A program made the position numbers and the translations under genes. From Poriferisodalis sp965116715 (lineage in GTDB: Bacteria; Actinomycetota; Acidimicrobiia; Acidimicrobiales; Poriferisodalaceae): DNA of 64,000 nt. The notes under the pieces are model-generated. The model saw only the letters and a program-made list of their open reading frames with translations, did not search any database and was not told the origin of the DNA. Shown one piece after another: positions 45,588 through 54,384 of the stretch. The stretch spans positions 3,038,001 through 3,102,000 of the forward strand of contig OZ220724.1 in the NCBI GenBank assembly GCA_965116715.1, read 5' to 3'. The number at the start of each line of letters is the position of its first letter. Positions within the stretch are counted from its first letter, which is position 1.

Positions 45588-46103
45588 GTGAGCGACTACA
45601 GCGAACCCCCGTCGTCGGACGGAAGCCGGCGAACCGGCTGGGCCGAGTTGGCGACCGGCGAGACCGTCGAACTGGCGCGCATTGGCGCCCGATTCGGTGC
45701 CCGCGTGCTCGATGCGATCATCGTGGCTGTCGTGTTCTTCGTTCTGGTTCTCGTGTTTGCGGCAGGTTCGGATTCCGGCGACGCTGCCGACTTCTCTGGC
45801 TTCAGTGCGCTGGGGATCCTTCTCGGCGTCGTAGTCGGTGTGGGCTACGAGGTGTTGCAGATCGCGGTGTGGGGCCAGACCTTGGGCAAGCGGATGGTCG
45901 GCGTCAAGGTGATCCATGCGAACCATGGCGGTCTGCCCGGATGGGGCAAAGCGTTCGGTCGATGGGCGATTCCTGGGCTGCTCGCGCTCATCCCCCTAGT
46001 GGGCTGGATTCTCTCCATCGTCTGTTACCTCAGCGCGACATGGGACCGCGTGTACCAGGGCTGGCACGACAAAGTCGCAGGCACCCTGGTCATCAGGACG
46101 TGA
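45588..46103 (+). CDS. RDD family membrane protein, copy 1
   Basis: A 171-residue RDD protein with three membrane helices. The RDD motif region is ARFGARVLDAIIVAVVFF; the conserved WGQTLGKRMVGVKV segment follows the second helix. It starts with a short soluble leader containing RTGWAELATGETVELAR, which is repeated in the next gene. GGAGG at 45577-45581 lies six bases before the GTG. RDD proteins are thought to transport or exchange small ions; the function here is unknown. Confidence 0.8.
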   Translation: MSDYSEPPSSDGSRRTGWAELATGETVELARIGARFGARVLDAIIVAVVFFVLVLVFAAGSDSGDAADFSGFSALGILLGVVVGVGYEVLQIAVWGQTLGKRMVGVKVIHANHGGLPGWGKAFGRWAIPGLLALIPLVGWILSIVCYLSATWDRVYQGWHDKVAGTLVIRT

Positions 46104-46149
46104 GCTCACCGTCCTCTATTGTCAGCCACGGCAGCGCGGGGTCTCCCAG

Positions 46150-46758
46150 ATGGGCGAGGTCAGCCGGCCCCATGAGTCGAGCAACCAGCAGACCGGCTGG
46201 GCACTGCTCGCATCCGGCCAGACCGTTCAGCTGGCTCGGCCGATCGAGCGTCTCGGTGCTCGCATTCTCGACTTCTTGATCGTTGCGGTCCCGCCCACCG
46301 CTATCTGGGCCATTGTCCGAGGTCGTGACGCCTTTGCCGCCAATGACGGCGAGACGTTCACGAATCTCGGAGAGATTGTGCTGGCCGAGATCGGGGCACT
46401 GTTGGTGGTTGTGCTCGTGGATTTCGTTTACGAGGTCGCCCCGACGGCGAGATGGGGCCAGACTCTGGGCAAACGAATCGTGGGGATCAAGGTCGTCAAT
46501 GCCTCGACCGGTGCAGCGCCCGGATTGGGCAAGTCGCTCGGTCGTTGGGCTGTGCTGACGCTGCCGATCGCTGTGCCCTACGTCCGCTATGGCGGCGCGA
46601 TCTTCTTCCTGCTCTGCGTTCTGACCATTGGCCATGATCCGTGCTACCGAGGCTGGCACGACAAGGCTGCGCGCACCTTGGTCGTCACGTCTCGCCGCGA
46701 CGGCAGAGACAGCGGGCGGCCTCGACCCGCTCCACCGATGTACGGCCGGAGGAGTTAG
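46150..46758 (+). CDS. RDD family membrane protein, copy 2
   Basis: A 202-residue paralogue of the preceding gene, 46 bases downstream: QTGWALLASGQTVQLARP, then ERLGARILDFLIVAV and RWGQTLGKRIVGIKVVNAS. It differs by a larger extracytoplasmic loop after the first helix and an Arg/Pro-rich C-terminal tail. The two copies most likely arose by tandem duplication and then diverged. No clear Shine-Dalgarno sequence. Confidence 0.78.
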   Translation: MGEVSRPHESSNQQTGWALLASGQTVQLARPIERLGARILDFLIVAVPPTAIWAIVRGRDAFAANDGETFTNLGEIVLAEIGALLVVVLVDFVYEVAPTARWGQTLGKRIVGIKVVNASTGAAPGLGKSLGRWAVLTLPIAVPYVRYGGAIFFLLCVLTIGHDPCYRGWHDKAARTLVVTSRRDGRDSGRPRPAPPMYGRRS

Positions 46759-46788
46759 CGCCGCACGGCTGAGTCGTATGTCGCGGTG

Positions 46789-47937
46789 CTAGAGGCGCTC
46801 GACGAGGTAGTCGATGCAGGCGGTGAGGGCTTCGGCGTCTGAGGGCTCGATGGCGGGAAAGGCTGCGATGCGCAACTGGTTGCGGCCCAGTTTGCGATAG
46901 CCCTCGGTGTCCACGATGTCGTTGGCCCGAAGTGCCGCGGCGATGTCGTCTGCGCTTACGCCCTCGAAGTCGATGGTGCATACGACCGGAGAGCGCATCT
47001 GCTCATCGGCTACGAACGGCGCGGCGAAGTCGCGCGCTGACGCCCAGTCGTAGACAGCGCCGCTGGATGCCGCCGAGCGGGAAGCGGCCCAGGCGAGGCC
47101 ACCGCCATCGAGCATCCACTCGGCCGTTTCGAGCGTCAGCAGGATCGTCGCCAGCGCCGGTGTGTTGTACGTCTGATCTTGGCGGGAATTGTTTGCGGCG
47201 ATGGCCAAGTCCAGCGTGGCGGGCTTGTAGCGGCCAGAAGCGTCGATCCGTTCGATGCGCTCGAGTGCGGCCGGCGAGCACAGTGCGATGAACAGCCCGC
47301 CGTCGGCGGCAAACGCCTTCTGCGGCGCGAAGTAGTAGCAGTCGATGTCGTCCGGGTCCCACGTCATCGCACCGGCCGCCGAGGTGGCGTCGACCATGAC
47401 CAGCGCAGGCGAGTTGCCTTGCCGGGACGGTCCCAGCAGCGGTTGCGTCAGCGACATCGCGACGCCGGTCGAGGTCTCGTTGTGTGTCAGCGCGTACACG
47501 TCGATCTCCGCGGGATCTGCGGCTTCGGGTACCGGGTGGCTCCCGTAGGGCGCGGTGATCACCATGGGATCGTCCAGGTGCGGCGCGGCGGCCGTCACGG
47601 CCGAGAACTTCTCGGAGAACTCGCCGAAGGTCAGGTGCTGGGCACGGCGCTCGATCAGCGAGAAGGCCGCCGCGTCCCAGAAGCCAGTGCTGCCGCCGTT
47701 GCCCAGCACCACCTCCCAGCCGTCGTCCAGCCCGAACAGTTCAGCCATCGCAGCCCGCAGCCGACCCACCACTGAGCGCACGCCGGAACGACGATGCGAC
47801 GTGCCCATGTAGTCGAGCGTGCGAGCTTCGAGCGCCTTGACGGCCTCGGGACGAACCTTGGACGGGCCAGAGCCGAAGCGCCCGTCGGCGGGTCGCAGCT
47901 CGGTCGGAATGGAAATCGATGCGGGAGTGCCAGCCAT
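46789..47937 (-). CDS. serC: phosphoserine aminotransferase
   Basis: PLP enzyme of the serine pathway converting 3-phosphohydroxypyruvate to phosphoserine. The 382-residue protein matches the actinobacterial SerC type: RFGSGPSKVRPE near the start, GTSHRRSGVRSVVGRL, HNETSTGVAM, and the Schiff-base lysine in YYFAPQKAFAADGG. Start ATG at 47937 with AATAGT eight bases upstream. It is divergent from an aminotransferase gene and close to serA. Confidence 0.93.
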   Translation of the reverse strand: MAGTPASISIPTELRPADGRFGSGPSKVRPEAVKALEARTLDYMGTSHRRSGVRSVVGRLRAAMAELFGLDDGWEVVLGNGGSTGFWDAAAFSLIERRAQHLTFGEFSEKFSAVTAAAPHLDDPMVITAPYGSHPVPEAADPAEIDVYALTHNETSTGVAMSLTQPLLGPSRQGNSPALVMVDATSAAGAMTWDPDDIDCYYFAPQKAFAADGGLFIALCSPAALERIERIDASGRYKPATLDLAIAANNSRQDQTYNTPALATILLTLETAEWMLDGGGLAWAASRSAASSGAVYDWASARDFAAPFVADEQMRSPVVCTIDFEGVSADDIAAALRANDIVDTEGYRKLGRNQLRIAAFPAIEPSDAEALTACIDYLVERL

Positions 47938-48054
47938 TGGCTGCCACTATTGCGCCCGGCTGTGCTGCCGACAACCACATTTTCGCTACAGATCGCCGAC
48001 GACATTCGCCTGCGAGTGTGCGCCCGGCTGCGCCGATGGGACGCCCCGCGTCTG

Positions 48055-48126
48055 ATGGGCTCGCCGGGCCGCGAGACTGTCGGGCGTTTGAGGCAGCGCG
48101 TCGAGCAGACGGGAGACGCCCTATGA
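48055..48126 (+). CDS. possible 23-codon upstream ORF of the aminotransferase gene
   Basis: ATG at 48055 opens a 23-codon ORF whose TGA overlaps the ATG of the aminotransferase gene (ATGA). It has no ribosome-binding site or -10 element at the right distance, while the downstream gene has its own GGGAGA. Listed because the ATGA junction matches the coupled mini-ORFs elsewhere in the window; it may be chance. Confidence 0.2.
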   Translation: MGSPGRETVGRLRQRVEQTGDAL

Positions 48127-49316
48127 GCAATCGAGTATCGGCGGCACTGGCGGGCATCGCTCCGTCGGCCACCCTCGCAGTGGACGCGAAGGCCAAGGCG
48201 CTGCGGGCGGCGGGCGAGAACGTGATCGGCTTCGGCGCCGGCGAGCCCGACTTCCCGACGCCTGAGCACATCGTGGACGCCGCGGTGGCCGCATGCCGCG
48301 AGACGGCGAACCACCGCTATTCGCCTGCCGGCGGTCTGCCTGCCTTGAAGACCGCCTTGGCCGCCAAGACCCGGCGCGACAGCGGCCTCGACTGGGATGC
48401 CAGCCAGTTCCTGGTGACGAACGGCGGCAAGCAGGCCGTGTACAACACGATGGCCGCGCTCATCGATCCCGGCGACGAGGTGCTGCTGCCAGCGCCGTAC
48501 TGGACGACCTATCCCGAGGCGATCCGGGTGTTCGGCGGCGTGCCGGTCGAGGTGTTCGCCGGCATCGAGAGCGGGTTCCGGGTGGGCTTGGACCAGCTCG
48601 AAGCTGCACGCACCGGCAGTACCAAGGCGCTGCTGTTCGTGTCGCCGTCCAACCCCACCGGTGCCGTGTACCCGCGCGACGAGATCGAAGCCATCGGCCA
48701 GTGGGCCGTCGAGCACGGCCTGTGGGTGATCACCGACGAGATCTACGAGCACCTCACCTACGGCGATGCCGAGCATCACTCGCTGCCGGTGGTGGTGCCC
48801 GAGATTGCCGACCGCTGTGTCGTGCTGAACGGCGTGGCCAAGACCTATGCCATGACGGGCTGGCGGGTCGGCTGGATGGCCGGGCCATCGGACGTGATCG
48901 CAGCGGCCACCAACCTGCAAAGCCACGCCACCTCCAACGTCTGCAACGTTGCCCAGGCGGCGGCACTCGCCGCAGTCTCCGGCGACCTCGAAGCCGTCGC
49001 CATGATGCGCGCAGCATTCGACGTGCGTCGCCAGCGCATCACCGAGATGCTCAACGCCATCGACGGCGTGGAGTGTCCCGAGCCCGAGGGCGCCTTCTAC
49101 GCATTCCCCAACATGGAAGGGCTGCTGGGACGCCGCTATGGCGACACAGAAGTCACGACGACGCTCGAGCTGGCGGCGGCGGTGCTCGAACAGGCCAAGG
49201 TGGCGTTCGTGCCCGGCGAGGCCTTTGGCGCCCCCGGCTATGCGCGGTTCTCCTTTGCCCTGGGGCTCGACGACTTGGCCGAGGGCATCGGCCGCATCGC
49301 CGACCTGGTTGGGTGA
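48123..49316 (+). CDS. aspC: class I aminotransferase (aspartate aminotransferase type)
   Basis: A 397-residue fold-type I aminotransferase of the Igamma (AspC/AatA) group: FGAGEPDFPTPEHI, NGGKQAVYNTM, PSNPTGAVY, DEIYEHLTY, and the PLP lysine in LNGVAKTYAMTGWRVG, where the lysine reads AKTYAMTG. The final RFSFAL supplies the substrate-binding Arg. The likely reaction is aspartate plus 2-oxoglutarate; a different amino acid cannot be excluded. serA follows after one base. ATG at 48123 follows GGGAGA by six bases. Confidence 0.9.
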   Translation: MSNRVSAALAGIAPSATLAVDAKAKALRAAGENVIGFGAGEPDFPTPEHIVDAAVAACRETANHRYSPAGGLPALKTALAAKTRRDSGLDWDASQFLVTNGGKQAVYNTMAALIDPGDEVLLPAPYWTTYPEAIRVFGGVPVEVFAGIESGFRVGLDQLEAARTGSTKALLFVSPSNPTGAVYPRDEIEAIGQWAVEHGLWVITDEIYEHLTYGDAEHHSLPVVVPEIADRCVVLNGVAKTYAMTGWRVGWMAGPSDVIAAATNLQSHATSNVCNVAQAAALAAVSGDLEAVAMMRAAFDVRRQRITEMLNAIDGVECPEPEGAFYAFPNMEGLLGRRYGDTEVTTTLELAAAVLEQAKVAFVPGEAFGAPGYARFSFALGLDDLAEGIGRIADLVG

Positions 49317-49317
49317 C

Positions 49318-50259
49318 ATGGCACGAGTCCTGGTCGCCGAGCCGCTCGCGGATGCTGGCCTCGACTTGCTGCGTGCAGCGGGCCACGACGTCGAGGTGCG
49401 AACAGGGCTGACTCCTGATGAGCTGCGCGGCGCCATCTCCGGCGCGCAGGCCTTGGTCGTCCGTTCGGCGACGCAGGTCGATGCCGACCTCCTGGCAGCC
49501 GGTGACTCGCTCGTCGTCGTCGGGCGTGCAGGCGTCGGGCTCGACAACGTCGACGTGGCCGCTGCAACCGAGCGTGGCGTGCTCGTGTGCAACGCACCGT
49601 CCAGCAACGTCGTGTCGGCTGCCGAAATGACCGTGGCGCTCATGCTGGCGCTGGCCCGCCATGTACCTCAAGCGCACCAAGCGCTCGCGGACGGCCGCTG
49701 GGAGCGCAGCCGCTGGGGCGGCATGGAGATCTACCGCAAGACCATCGGGATCGTGGGTCTCGGCCGGGTCGGCCGCCTGGTCGCCCAGCGGATCGCCCCG
49801 TTCGACGTTGCGCTCATCTCCTATGACCCCTATGTGAGCCCCGAATCCGGCAGGGCTGCCGATGTCGAGATGGTGGGGTTCGAAGAACTGCTGGAGCGAT
49901 CCGACATCATCACGCTGCACATGCCACGGACGCCCGAGACGGCCGATCTGCTCGGCGCTGAGAACTTGGCCAAGTGCCGCCCGCATGCTCTGATCGTGAA
50001 CACGGCCCGGGGCGGCATCCTCGACGAGGCGGCAGCCGCTGCGGCCTTGGATGCAGGCCGGCTTGGCGGTGTAGCGGTGGATGTCTATGCGACCGAGCCG
50101 GCAACCGACTCCCCGCTGTTCGGCCGCCCTGATGTGGTGGCCACCCCGCACCTCGGCGCCAGCACCACCGAAGCGCAGGACCGCGCCGGCACCCAGATCG
50201 CCGAGCAGGTCAACCTGGCCCTAGCCGGCCATCCCGTCCCCTACGCCGTCAACGCCTGA
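49318..50259 (+). CDS. serA: D-3-phosphoglycerate dehydrogenase, short form
   Basis: NAD-dependent first step of serine synthesis. The 313-residue protein has the full catalytic core: GRAGVGLDNVD, the NAD motif GIVGLGRVGRLVAQR, catalytic Arg in NTARGGILDE, Glu in DVYATEP and His in TPHLGAST. It ends at NLALAGHPVPYAVNA and lacks the ASB and ACT domains of the 520-residue actinobacterial enzyme, so serine feedback through ACT is absent. Together with serC and the aminotransferase it forms a serine cluster. A short hydroxyacid dehydrogenase of another substrate is the alternative. Confidence 0.85.
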   Translation: MARVLVAEPLADAGLDLLRAAGHDVEVRTGLTPDELRGAISGAQALVVRSATQVDADLLAAGDSLVVVGRAGVGLDNVDVAAATERGVLVCNAPSSNVVSAAEMTVALMLALARHVPQAHQALADGRWERSRWGGMEIYRKTIGIVGLGRVGRLVAQRIAPFDVALISYDPYVSPESGRAADVEMVGFEELLERSDIITLHMPRTPETADLLGAENLAKCRPHALIVNTARGGILDEAAAAAALDAGRLGGVAVDVYATEPATDSPLFGRPDVVATPHLGASTTEAQDRAGTQIAEQVNLALAGHPVPYAVNA

Positions 50260-50285
50260 CCGCCCCGCGGTTCAGCGCTGGGCGG
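50260..50285. terminator. stem between convergent serA and amidohydrolase genes
   Basis: CCGCCC at 50260-50265 can pair with GGGCGG at 50280-50285 across a 14-base loop that contains both gene ends. No T-run on either strand, so termination is only a possibility. Confidence 0.2.
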
Positions 50286-51597
50286 CGATTGCGGCGGCGT
50301 CGGGGTGTGCCAGGTAGCGCTCTGGGATGTCGAATCCGAAGATGCGGGCAGCGTTGAGGCCGAGAATCTTGGCTCGTTCTCCGTCGTCGAGGTGGCTCAT
50401 CGTGCGTTCGATGGCCTGGGCCGAATAGGGCCACGAGCCCTCATGGTGGGGGAAGTCGTTCGCCCACAGGAAGTTGTCGACCAGCCCGTGCTCGCGGGCG
50501 AGATCCAGTCCGGCAGGGTCTTCCTGGAAACTGGCGAAGCCCTGACGCTTGAAGTACTCGCTGGGCAGCATCTCCAGCTTGGGCCGCACCCACATGTGGT
50601 GCTTGAGGTAGGCCTCGTCCATGGCGGTCAGCATCCACGGCACCCACCCGATGCCGGCCTCGATGGAACCGAACTGCAACTCCGGGTGCCGTTCGGCGAC
50701 TCCCGAGGCGCAGATGTTCACCAGCGGCTCCATGGTGGGCGCCAGCGAGTGGACGGCGTAGTTGATGACGGCGCCGCCCTGGCTGCGTGAGGTGCGCGGG
50801 TCGCGCCCGGTCGAGACATGGAACGTGACCGGCAGCCCAACCTCGTCGATGCAGTCCCACAAGGGCTCCATCTCGCGCAGGTTGTAGTTGAGGTCATCCA
50901 CGTCGGGCGGCCCGAACACCGGCTTGGCCGGCAGGCTCAGGCCTTTGAACCCGAGCGCCGCGCAGCGCTGGATCTCTGCGATGGCCTTGTCCAGCGCCGC
51001 AGGAGCGATGCAGGCCATCGGCGCAAGCCGGTCGTTGTAGTCGGCGAATTCCTCCCAGGCCCATTCGTTATAGGCCCGGCACATGGCGTGGCTGAAGTCG
51101 GCATCGGGCGTGGCCCAGATGGACAGCCCCTTGTTCGGGAACAGGATCTCGGCATCGCAGCCGTCGAGGGCGAGATCGGCCAGCCGGGCCTCCGGACTGC
51201 GACCCGATTGGTTGCGCAGCTTCTCGTGGCCTTCGAAGGGCTTGGTCCAGTTGAGCTTGGCCGGACGGAAGCCCTCGGCCTTCTGGAAGAACTGCTCCTC
51301 GGTCGCACCGGCTTCGCCAGTAGCACTGCCGCCTTGACCCTTGGCGCCGCCGCCCTTCGCGCCCTTGCCATGGACATCCATGGCCTTGGTGACGGCGATT
51401 GTCGGCAGCCGGTGGTGATACGCAGGGTCGATGCGGTCGTAGAGGAACGTGCTCGGCTCTTGCACATGCCCGTCCGCCGAGCACATGAAGAACTTGTCCT
51501 CGGCATCCGGACGCGCCGAGCGCACCCAGCCCTCGTTGCCCGGAGTCTCGAGCCGCCACACATTGTTGACATCAGGTTCAGGGATCGTGATTGCCAT
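50272..51597 (-). CDS. metal-dependent amidohydrolase (Amidohydrolase_2 family)
   Basis: A 441-residue TIM-barrel hydrolase of the ACMSD/LigW-like group. The metal motif is SADGHVQEP (D42, H44); further ligands are His in VTFHVSTGRD and the Asp in LWANDFPHHEGSWP. A Lys/Gly-rich insertion (GKGAKGGGAKGQGG) lies near residue 85-110. Members of this family hydrolyse or decarboxylate aromatic and heterocyclic acids; the substrate here is unknown. Start ATG at 51597, with GGAGA nearby; the upstream methionine at 51639 has less support. It follows the GTPase gene by 106 bases on the same strand. Confidence 0.85.
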   Translation of the reverse strand: MAITIPEPDVNNVWRLETPGNEGWVRSARPDAEDKFFMCSADGHVQEPSTFLYDRIDPAYHHRLPTIAVTKAMDVHGKGAKGGGAKGQGGSATGEAGATEEQFFQKAEGFRPAKLNWTKPFEGHEKLRNQSGRSPEARLADLALDGCDAEILFPNKGLSIWATPDADFSHAMCRAYNEWAWEEFADYNDRLAPMACIAPAALDKAIAEIQRCAALGFKGLSLPAKPVFGPPDVDDLNYNLREMEPLWDCIDEVGLPVTFHVSTGRDPRTSRSQGGAVINYAVHSLAPTMEPLVNICASGVAERHPELQFGSIEAGIGWVPWMLTAMDEAYLKHHMWVRPKLEMLPSEYFKRQGFASFQEDPAGLDLAREHGLVDNFLWANDFPHHEGSWPYSAQAIERTMSHLDDGERAKILGLNAARIFGFDIPERYLAHPDAAAIAAQR

Positions 51598-51703
51598 CTC
51601 AAGTCTCCGGGACGGGAATTCGGGAGCGGACTCAGGCACCGTCGGCCGTCTGTCACAACGAGTCTGGCACGCTGCCGCCTCTGCTTACCCGGCCGCGAGT
51701 GCG

Positions 51704-52687
51704 TCAGCCGAGTCTCACCAGCCGTTCAGCGAGCCAATCGGGGGGGAGCGTGCCCTTGTGGGCGATGACGCTGACGGCCCACCTGCGCGGTAGCTCGTCG
51801 GAGCCTGGCGCGAGCGGGGCTATCGAGGTACGAGTTCCGACGGCTTCGATCAGATAGCCGGTTGCGGTGCCGGCCTCAGCATCGTCAGCGTCGACGGACG
51901 ACGCTGCGCGGACAAAGCCCTTCAGCCGGGCGACGCCTTGGGGCAGGTCGGCAAGCAGGGCTTCGACGGCGAGCATGGGCACGGGGGCGTCGAGTTCGAC
52001 GGTCTGTGACTCGAATAGCTCCTCCGCCGTCACTGCCGTGGCGGCGACGGCTGCAGGGGGACTGCTCTGCGACGGTTCGGTGGCGTCGTCTCGGAGCTCC
52101 GGTCCGAACAGCACGTCGACGGGCACTGCCGCCCGGCTGGTGCGCACCAACGCGGCCTGTTCGGCGAGGCCCGACAGCCAGTCGCACAACGCGTCGGCGT
52201 CGTCGGGGGAGTCGAGCAGGTCGACCTTGTTGACCACCAGCAGATCTGCCGCGGCGAGTTGCATCCGTACGGTGTCGGCCACCCAGCGGTCGTTGGCTTG
52301 GCGACGCACTTGCTCGGCATCGGCCAGCACTACCACCGCGTCCAGGGCCAACCCGGGTGTGTGGCCGTACGCAGCGATCTGGGCGGGATCGGCAACACCG
52401 CTGGCCTCGATGAGCAGCCGCTCAGGCGGCACCTCGGCGGACTGGACAGTGTTCAGCGCCACAGCAAAGCCGTCGGCCAGGGTGCAGCAGATGCAGCCGT
52501 TGGCGAGGGTCAGCTTGTCGCTGTCGGCCGCGACGATGAGGTCCTCGTCGATGGAGATCTCGCCGAAGTCGTTCACGATGACGGCGATGCGCTCGTCGGT
52601 GGACCGCAGGATGTGATTCACCAGCGTCGTCTTGCCGGCGCCCAGGTAGCCGCCGACGACGGTCACGGGAATGGGCTTGGGGCTCAC
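51704..52687 (-). CDS. COG0523 (CobW-like) metallochaperone GTPase
   Basis: A 327-residue G3E GTPase that handles metal ions (zinc, cobalt or others) and delivers them to client enzymes. Walker A is GGYLGAGKTTLVNH, the metal site is GCICCTL (C65, C67, C68), and NKVDLLD is the G4 motif. The C-terminal CobW domain is short, without a His-rich tail. The GTG start overlaps the stop of the amidohydrolase gene upstream (GTGA), which is the natural candidate client. Zinc delivery is inferred from family and context. Confidence 0.88.
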   Translation of the reverse strand: MSPKPIPVTVVGGYLGAGKTTLVNHILRSTDERIAVIVNDFGEISIDEDLIVAADSDKLTLANGCICCTLADGFAVALNTVQSAEVPPERLLIEASGVADPAQIAAYGHTPGLALDAVVVLADAEQVRRQANDRWVADTVRMQLAAADLLVVNKVDLLDSPDDADALCDWLSGLAEQAALVRTSRAAVPVDVLFGPELRDDATEPSQSSPPAAVAATAVTAEELFESQTVELDAPVPMLAVEALLADLPQGVARLKGFVRAASSVDADDAEAGTATGYLIEAVGTRTSIAPLAPGSDELPRRWAVSVIAHKGTLPPDWLAERLVRLG

Positions 52688-54384
52688 ACGTCGCTGATCT
52701 CGGCCGGCTGGGGCACACCGCCCAGCACCGTGCCCCACACCCCGATGTCACGCAACGCCATGGGGTCGACGCTCAGCGGGTCGTCCTCCAGCACGGCGAA
52801 GTCGGCCAGCTTGCCGGCCTCGATGCTGCCGATCTCGCCGTCGAGCTTGATCTGCCGAGCAGCCTCAATAGTGATCGCTCGCAACGCGTCCGGCACGCCG
52901 ATGCGCTCGTCACGCCCCAGCACCTGGCCCGACGCCGTCACCCGGTTGACCGCGCACCAGGCCGTGTGCAGGTGCCCGAGCGGCGTGATGGGCGAATCGG
53001 AGTGGATCGAGAAGCTGACGCCGCTCGCCAAGGCCGTCCCGCAGGCATCCATGCGGGCGGCACGCTCGGGCCCCACGGTCACATCCCGGTGCTGGTCGCC
53101 CCAGTAGTAGATGTGGTTGGAGAAGATATTGGCGCACATGCCCAGTGCCGCCATGCGGCGGTACTGGTCGGGCGTGGTGAGCTGGCAGTGCTGCACGGTG
53201 TGACGGTGATCCCAGCGGGGAAAGCGCTCCAGCACCTGCTCGACGGCGTCAACGAACACCTCGGTCGCCTCATCCCCATTGCAGTGGCAGTGCACCGTGA
53301 GTCCGGCGCGGTGGTACGGCTCGACGAGATCGGCCATCTGATCGGGTGCCGTCAACCACAGGCCGTTGCCGATATGCCCGGGCGGCGGCTTGTAGTAGTG
53401 GGGCCAGCTGATGCGAGCCGTGAACCCCTGGATCGAGCCGTCCAGAATCAGCTTGACGATGCCGAAGCGCAGCTTGTCGGTTTGCTCGCTCTTCAACTTC
53501 ACGCACAGCTCGGCGAGCTCGGCCGGGTCGGCTGTGGCCCCGAACAGGTTCGACATCGCCACCATCACCCGCGCCGGGTATGCCGGATCGCTGGTCACCT
53601 TCTTCCAGTTGCCGAGCTGATCAGGATCCCAGAGCTGCGTGGTGCCCAAGTCGGTCAGCAGCGTGTGCCCCGCATTGCGAGCTTCGTTGGCGTAGCGCCA
53701 GCGGGCCTGCTCGCTGCGGTTGGCTTTCATCATGTCGGCGAACGCTTCGCCGGCCAGCATCATCCCGGCGGGCTCATGCAGCTCACCGTTGGGCAGCCCG
53801 TCGCCGCCGCGGGCCACGCCGGGGCTGGTCGCCGTCCCGTCGATCCCGCAACGCTCCATGAGCGCGGTGTTGATGGTGGCGAGATGCCCGCTGGCATGCA
53901 GCACGAGCGTGGGCCGGTCGCCGGTCACCGTGTCGAGGTGCCGCGCCACCAACCGCTCGCCCGGGAAGTAGATGGGGTCGAGGCCCCAGGCCAGCAGCGT
54001 TCCCGAATCGTCGGTCATGTCAGCTGCGGCCTTGGCCAGCCGTTCGAGCACATCGTCGATCGATGTGCAGCCGGGCCAGAGCAGTCCCTGCGGGTCGCGC
54101 CGGTCGAAGTAGCCGACGTAGGTGGAATTCCACAGTCCGCCCGACATGACGTGGCAGTGCGCCTCGATGAACCCAGGCATGAGCACGTGCTCGGCAAAGC
54201 GGTTGTCGACGCGGTGCTCGCCCCACGAGGCCAGCTCGCCGGTGCTGCCGACACCCAGGATGCGGTCGCCCGACACCGCCACTGCTTCGCCGAAGGGGAA
54301 TGCGGGGTTGATGGTGATGACCCGGCGCGCCGGGTAGATGGTGAATGGCTCGTCGTTGGCGCTGCCGGGCGCGTGCGGTTCCAT
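52684..54384 (-). CDS. amidohydrolase of the YtcJ (Amidohydro_3) family
   Basis: A 566-residue metal-dependent hydrolase with a TIM barrel flanked by a beta-sandwich (VITINPAFPFGEAVAV at the start, LDGEIGSIEAGKLADFAVLEDDP at the end). The metal ligands are H76 and H78 in IEAHCHVMSGG, with more His in HCHCNGDEATEVF, TVQHCQL and the Asp of SIHSDSPITP. The substrate is unknown; family members act on amides and cyclic imides. It is coupled to the ABC ATPase upstream by TGATG and to the CobW-like gene downstream by GTGA. Confidence 0.87.
   Translation of the reverse strand: MEPHAPGSANDEPFTIYPARRVITINPAFPFGEAVAVSGDRILGVGSTGELASWGEHRVDNRFAEHVLMPGFIEAHCHVMSGGLWNSTYVGYFDRRDPQGLLWPGCTSIDDVLERLAKAAADMTDDSGTLLAWGLDPIYFPGERLVARHLDTVTGDRPTLVLHASGHLATINTALMERCGIDGTATSPGVARGGDGLPNGELHEPAGMMLAGEAFADMMKANRSEQARWRYANEARNAGHTLLTDLGTTQLWDPDQLGNWKKVTSDPAYPARVMVAMSNLFGATADPAELAELCVKLKSEQTDKLRFGIVKLILDGSIQGFTARISWPHYYKPPPGHIGNGLWLTAPDQMADLVEPYHRAGLTVHCHCNGDEATEVFVDAVEQVLERFPRWDHRHTVQHCQLTTPDQYRRMAALGMCANIFSNHIYYWGDQHRDVTVGPERAARMDACGTALASGVSFSIHSDSPITPLGHLHTAWCAVNRVTASGQVLGRDERIGVPDALRAITIEAARQIKLDGEIGSIEAGKLADFAVLEDDPLSVDPMALRDIGVWGTVLGGVPQPAEISDV

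Noticed and set aside
47655..49643. 662-codon minus-strand open frame across serC, aspC and serA
   Set aside because: It spans three well-supported genes in other frames and has low-complexity sequence only.
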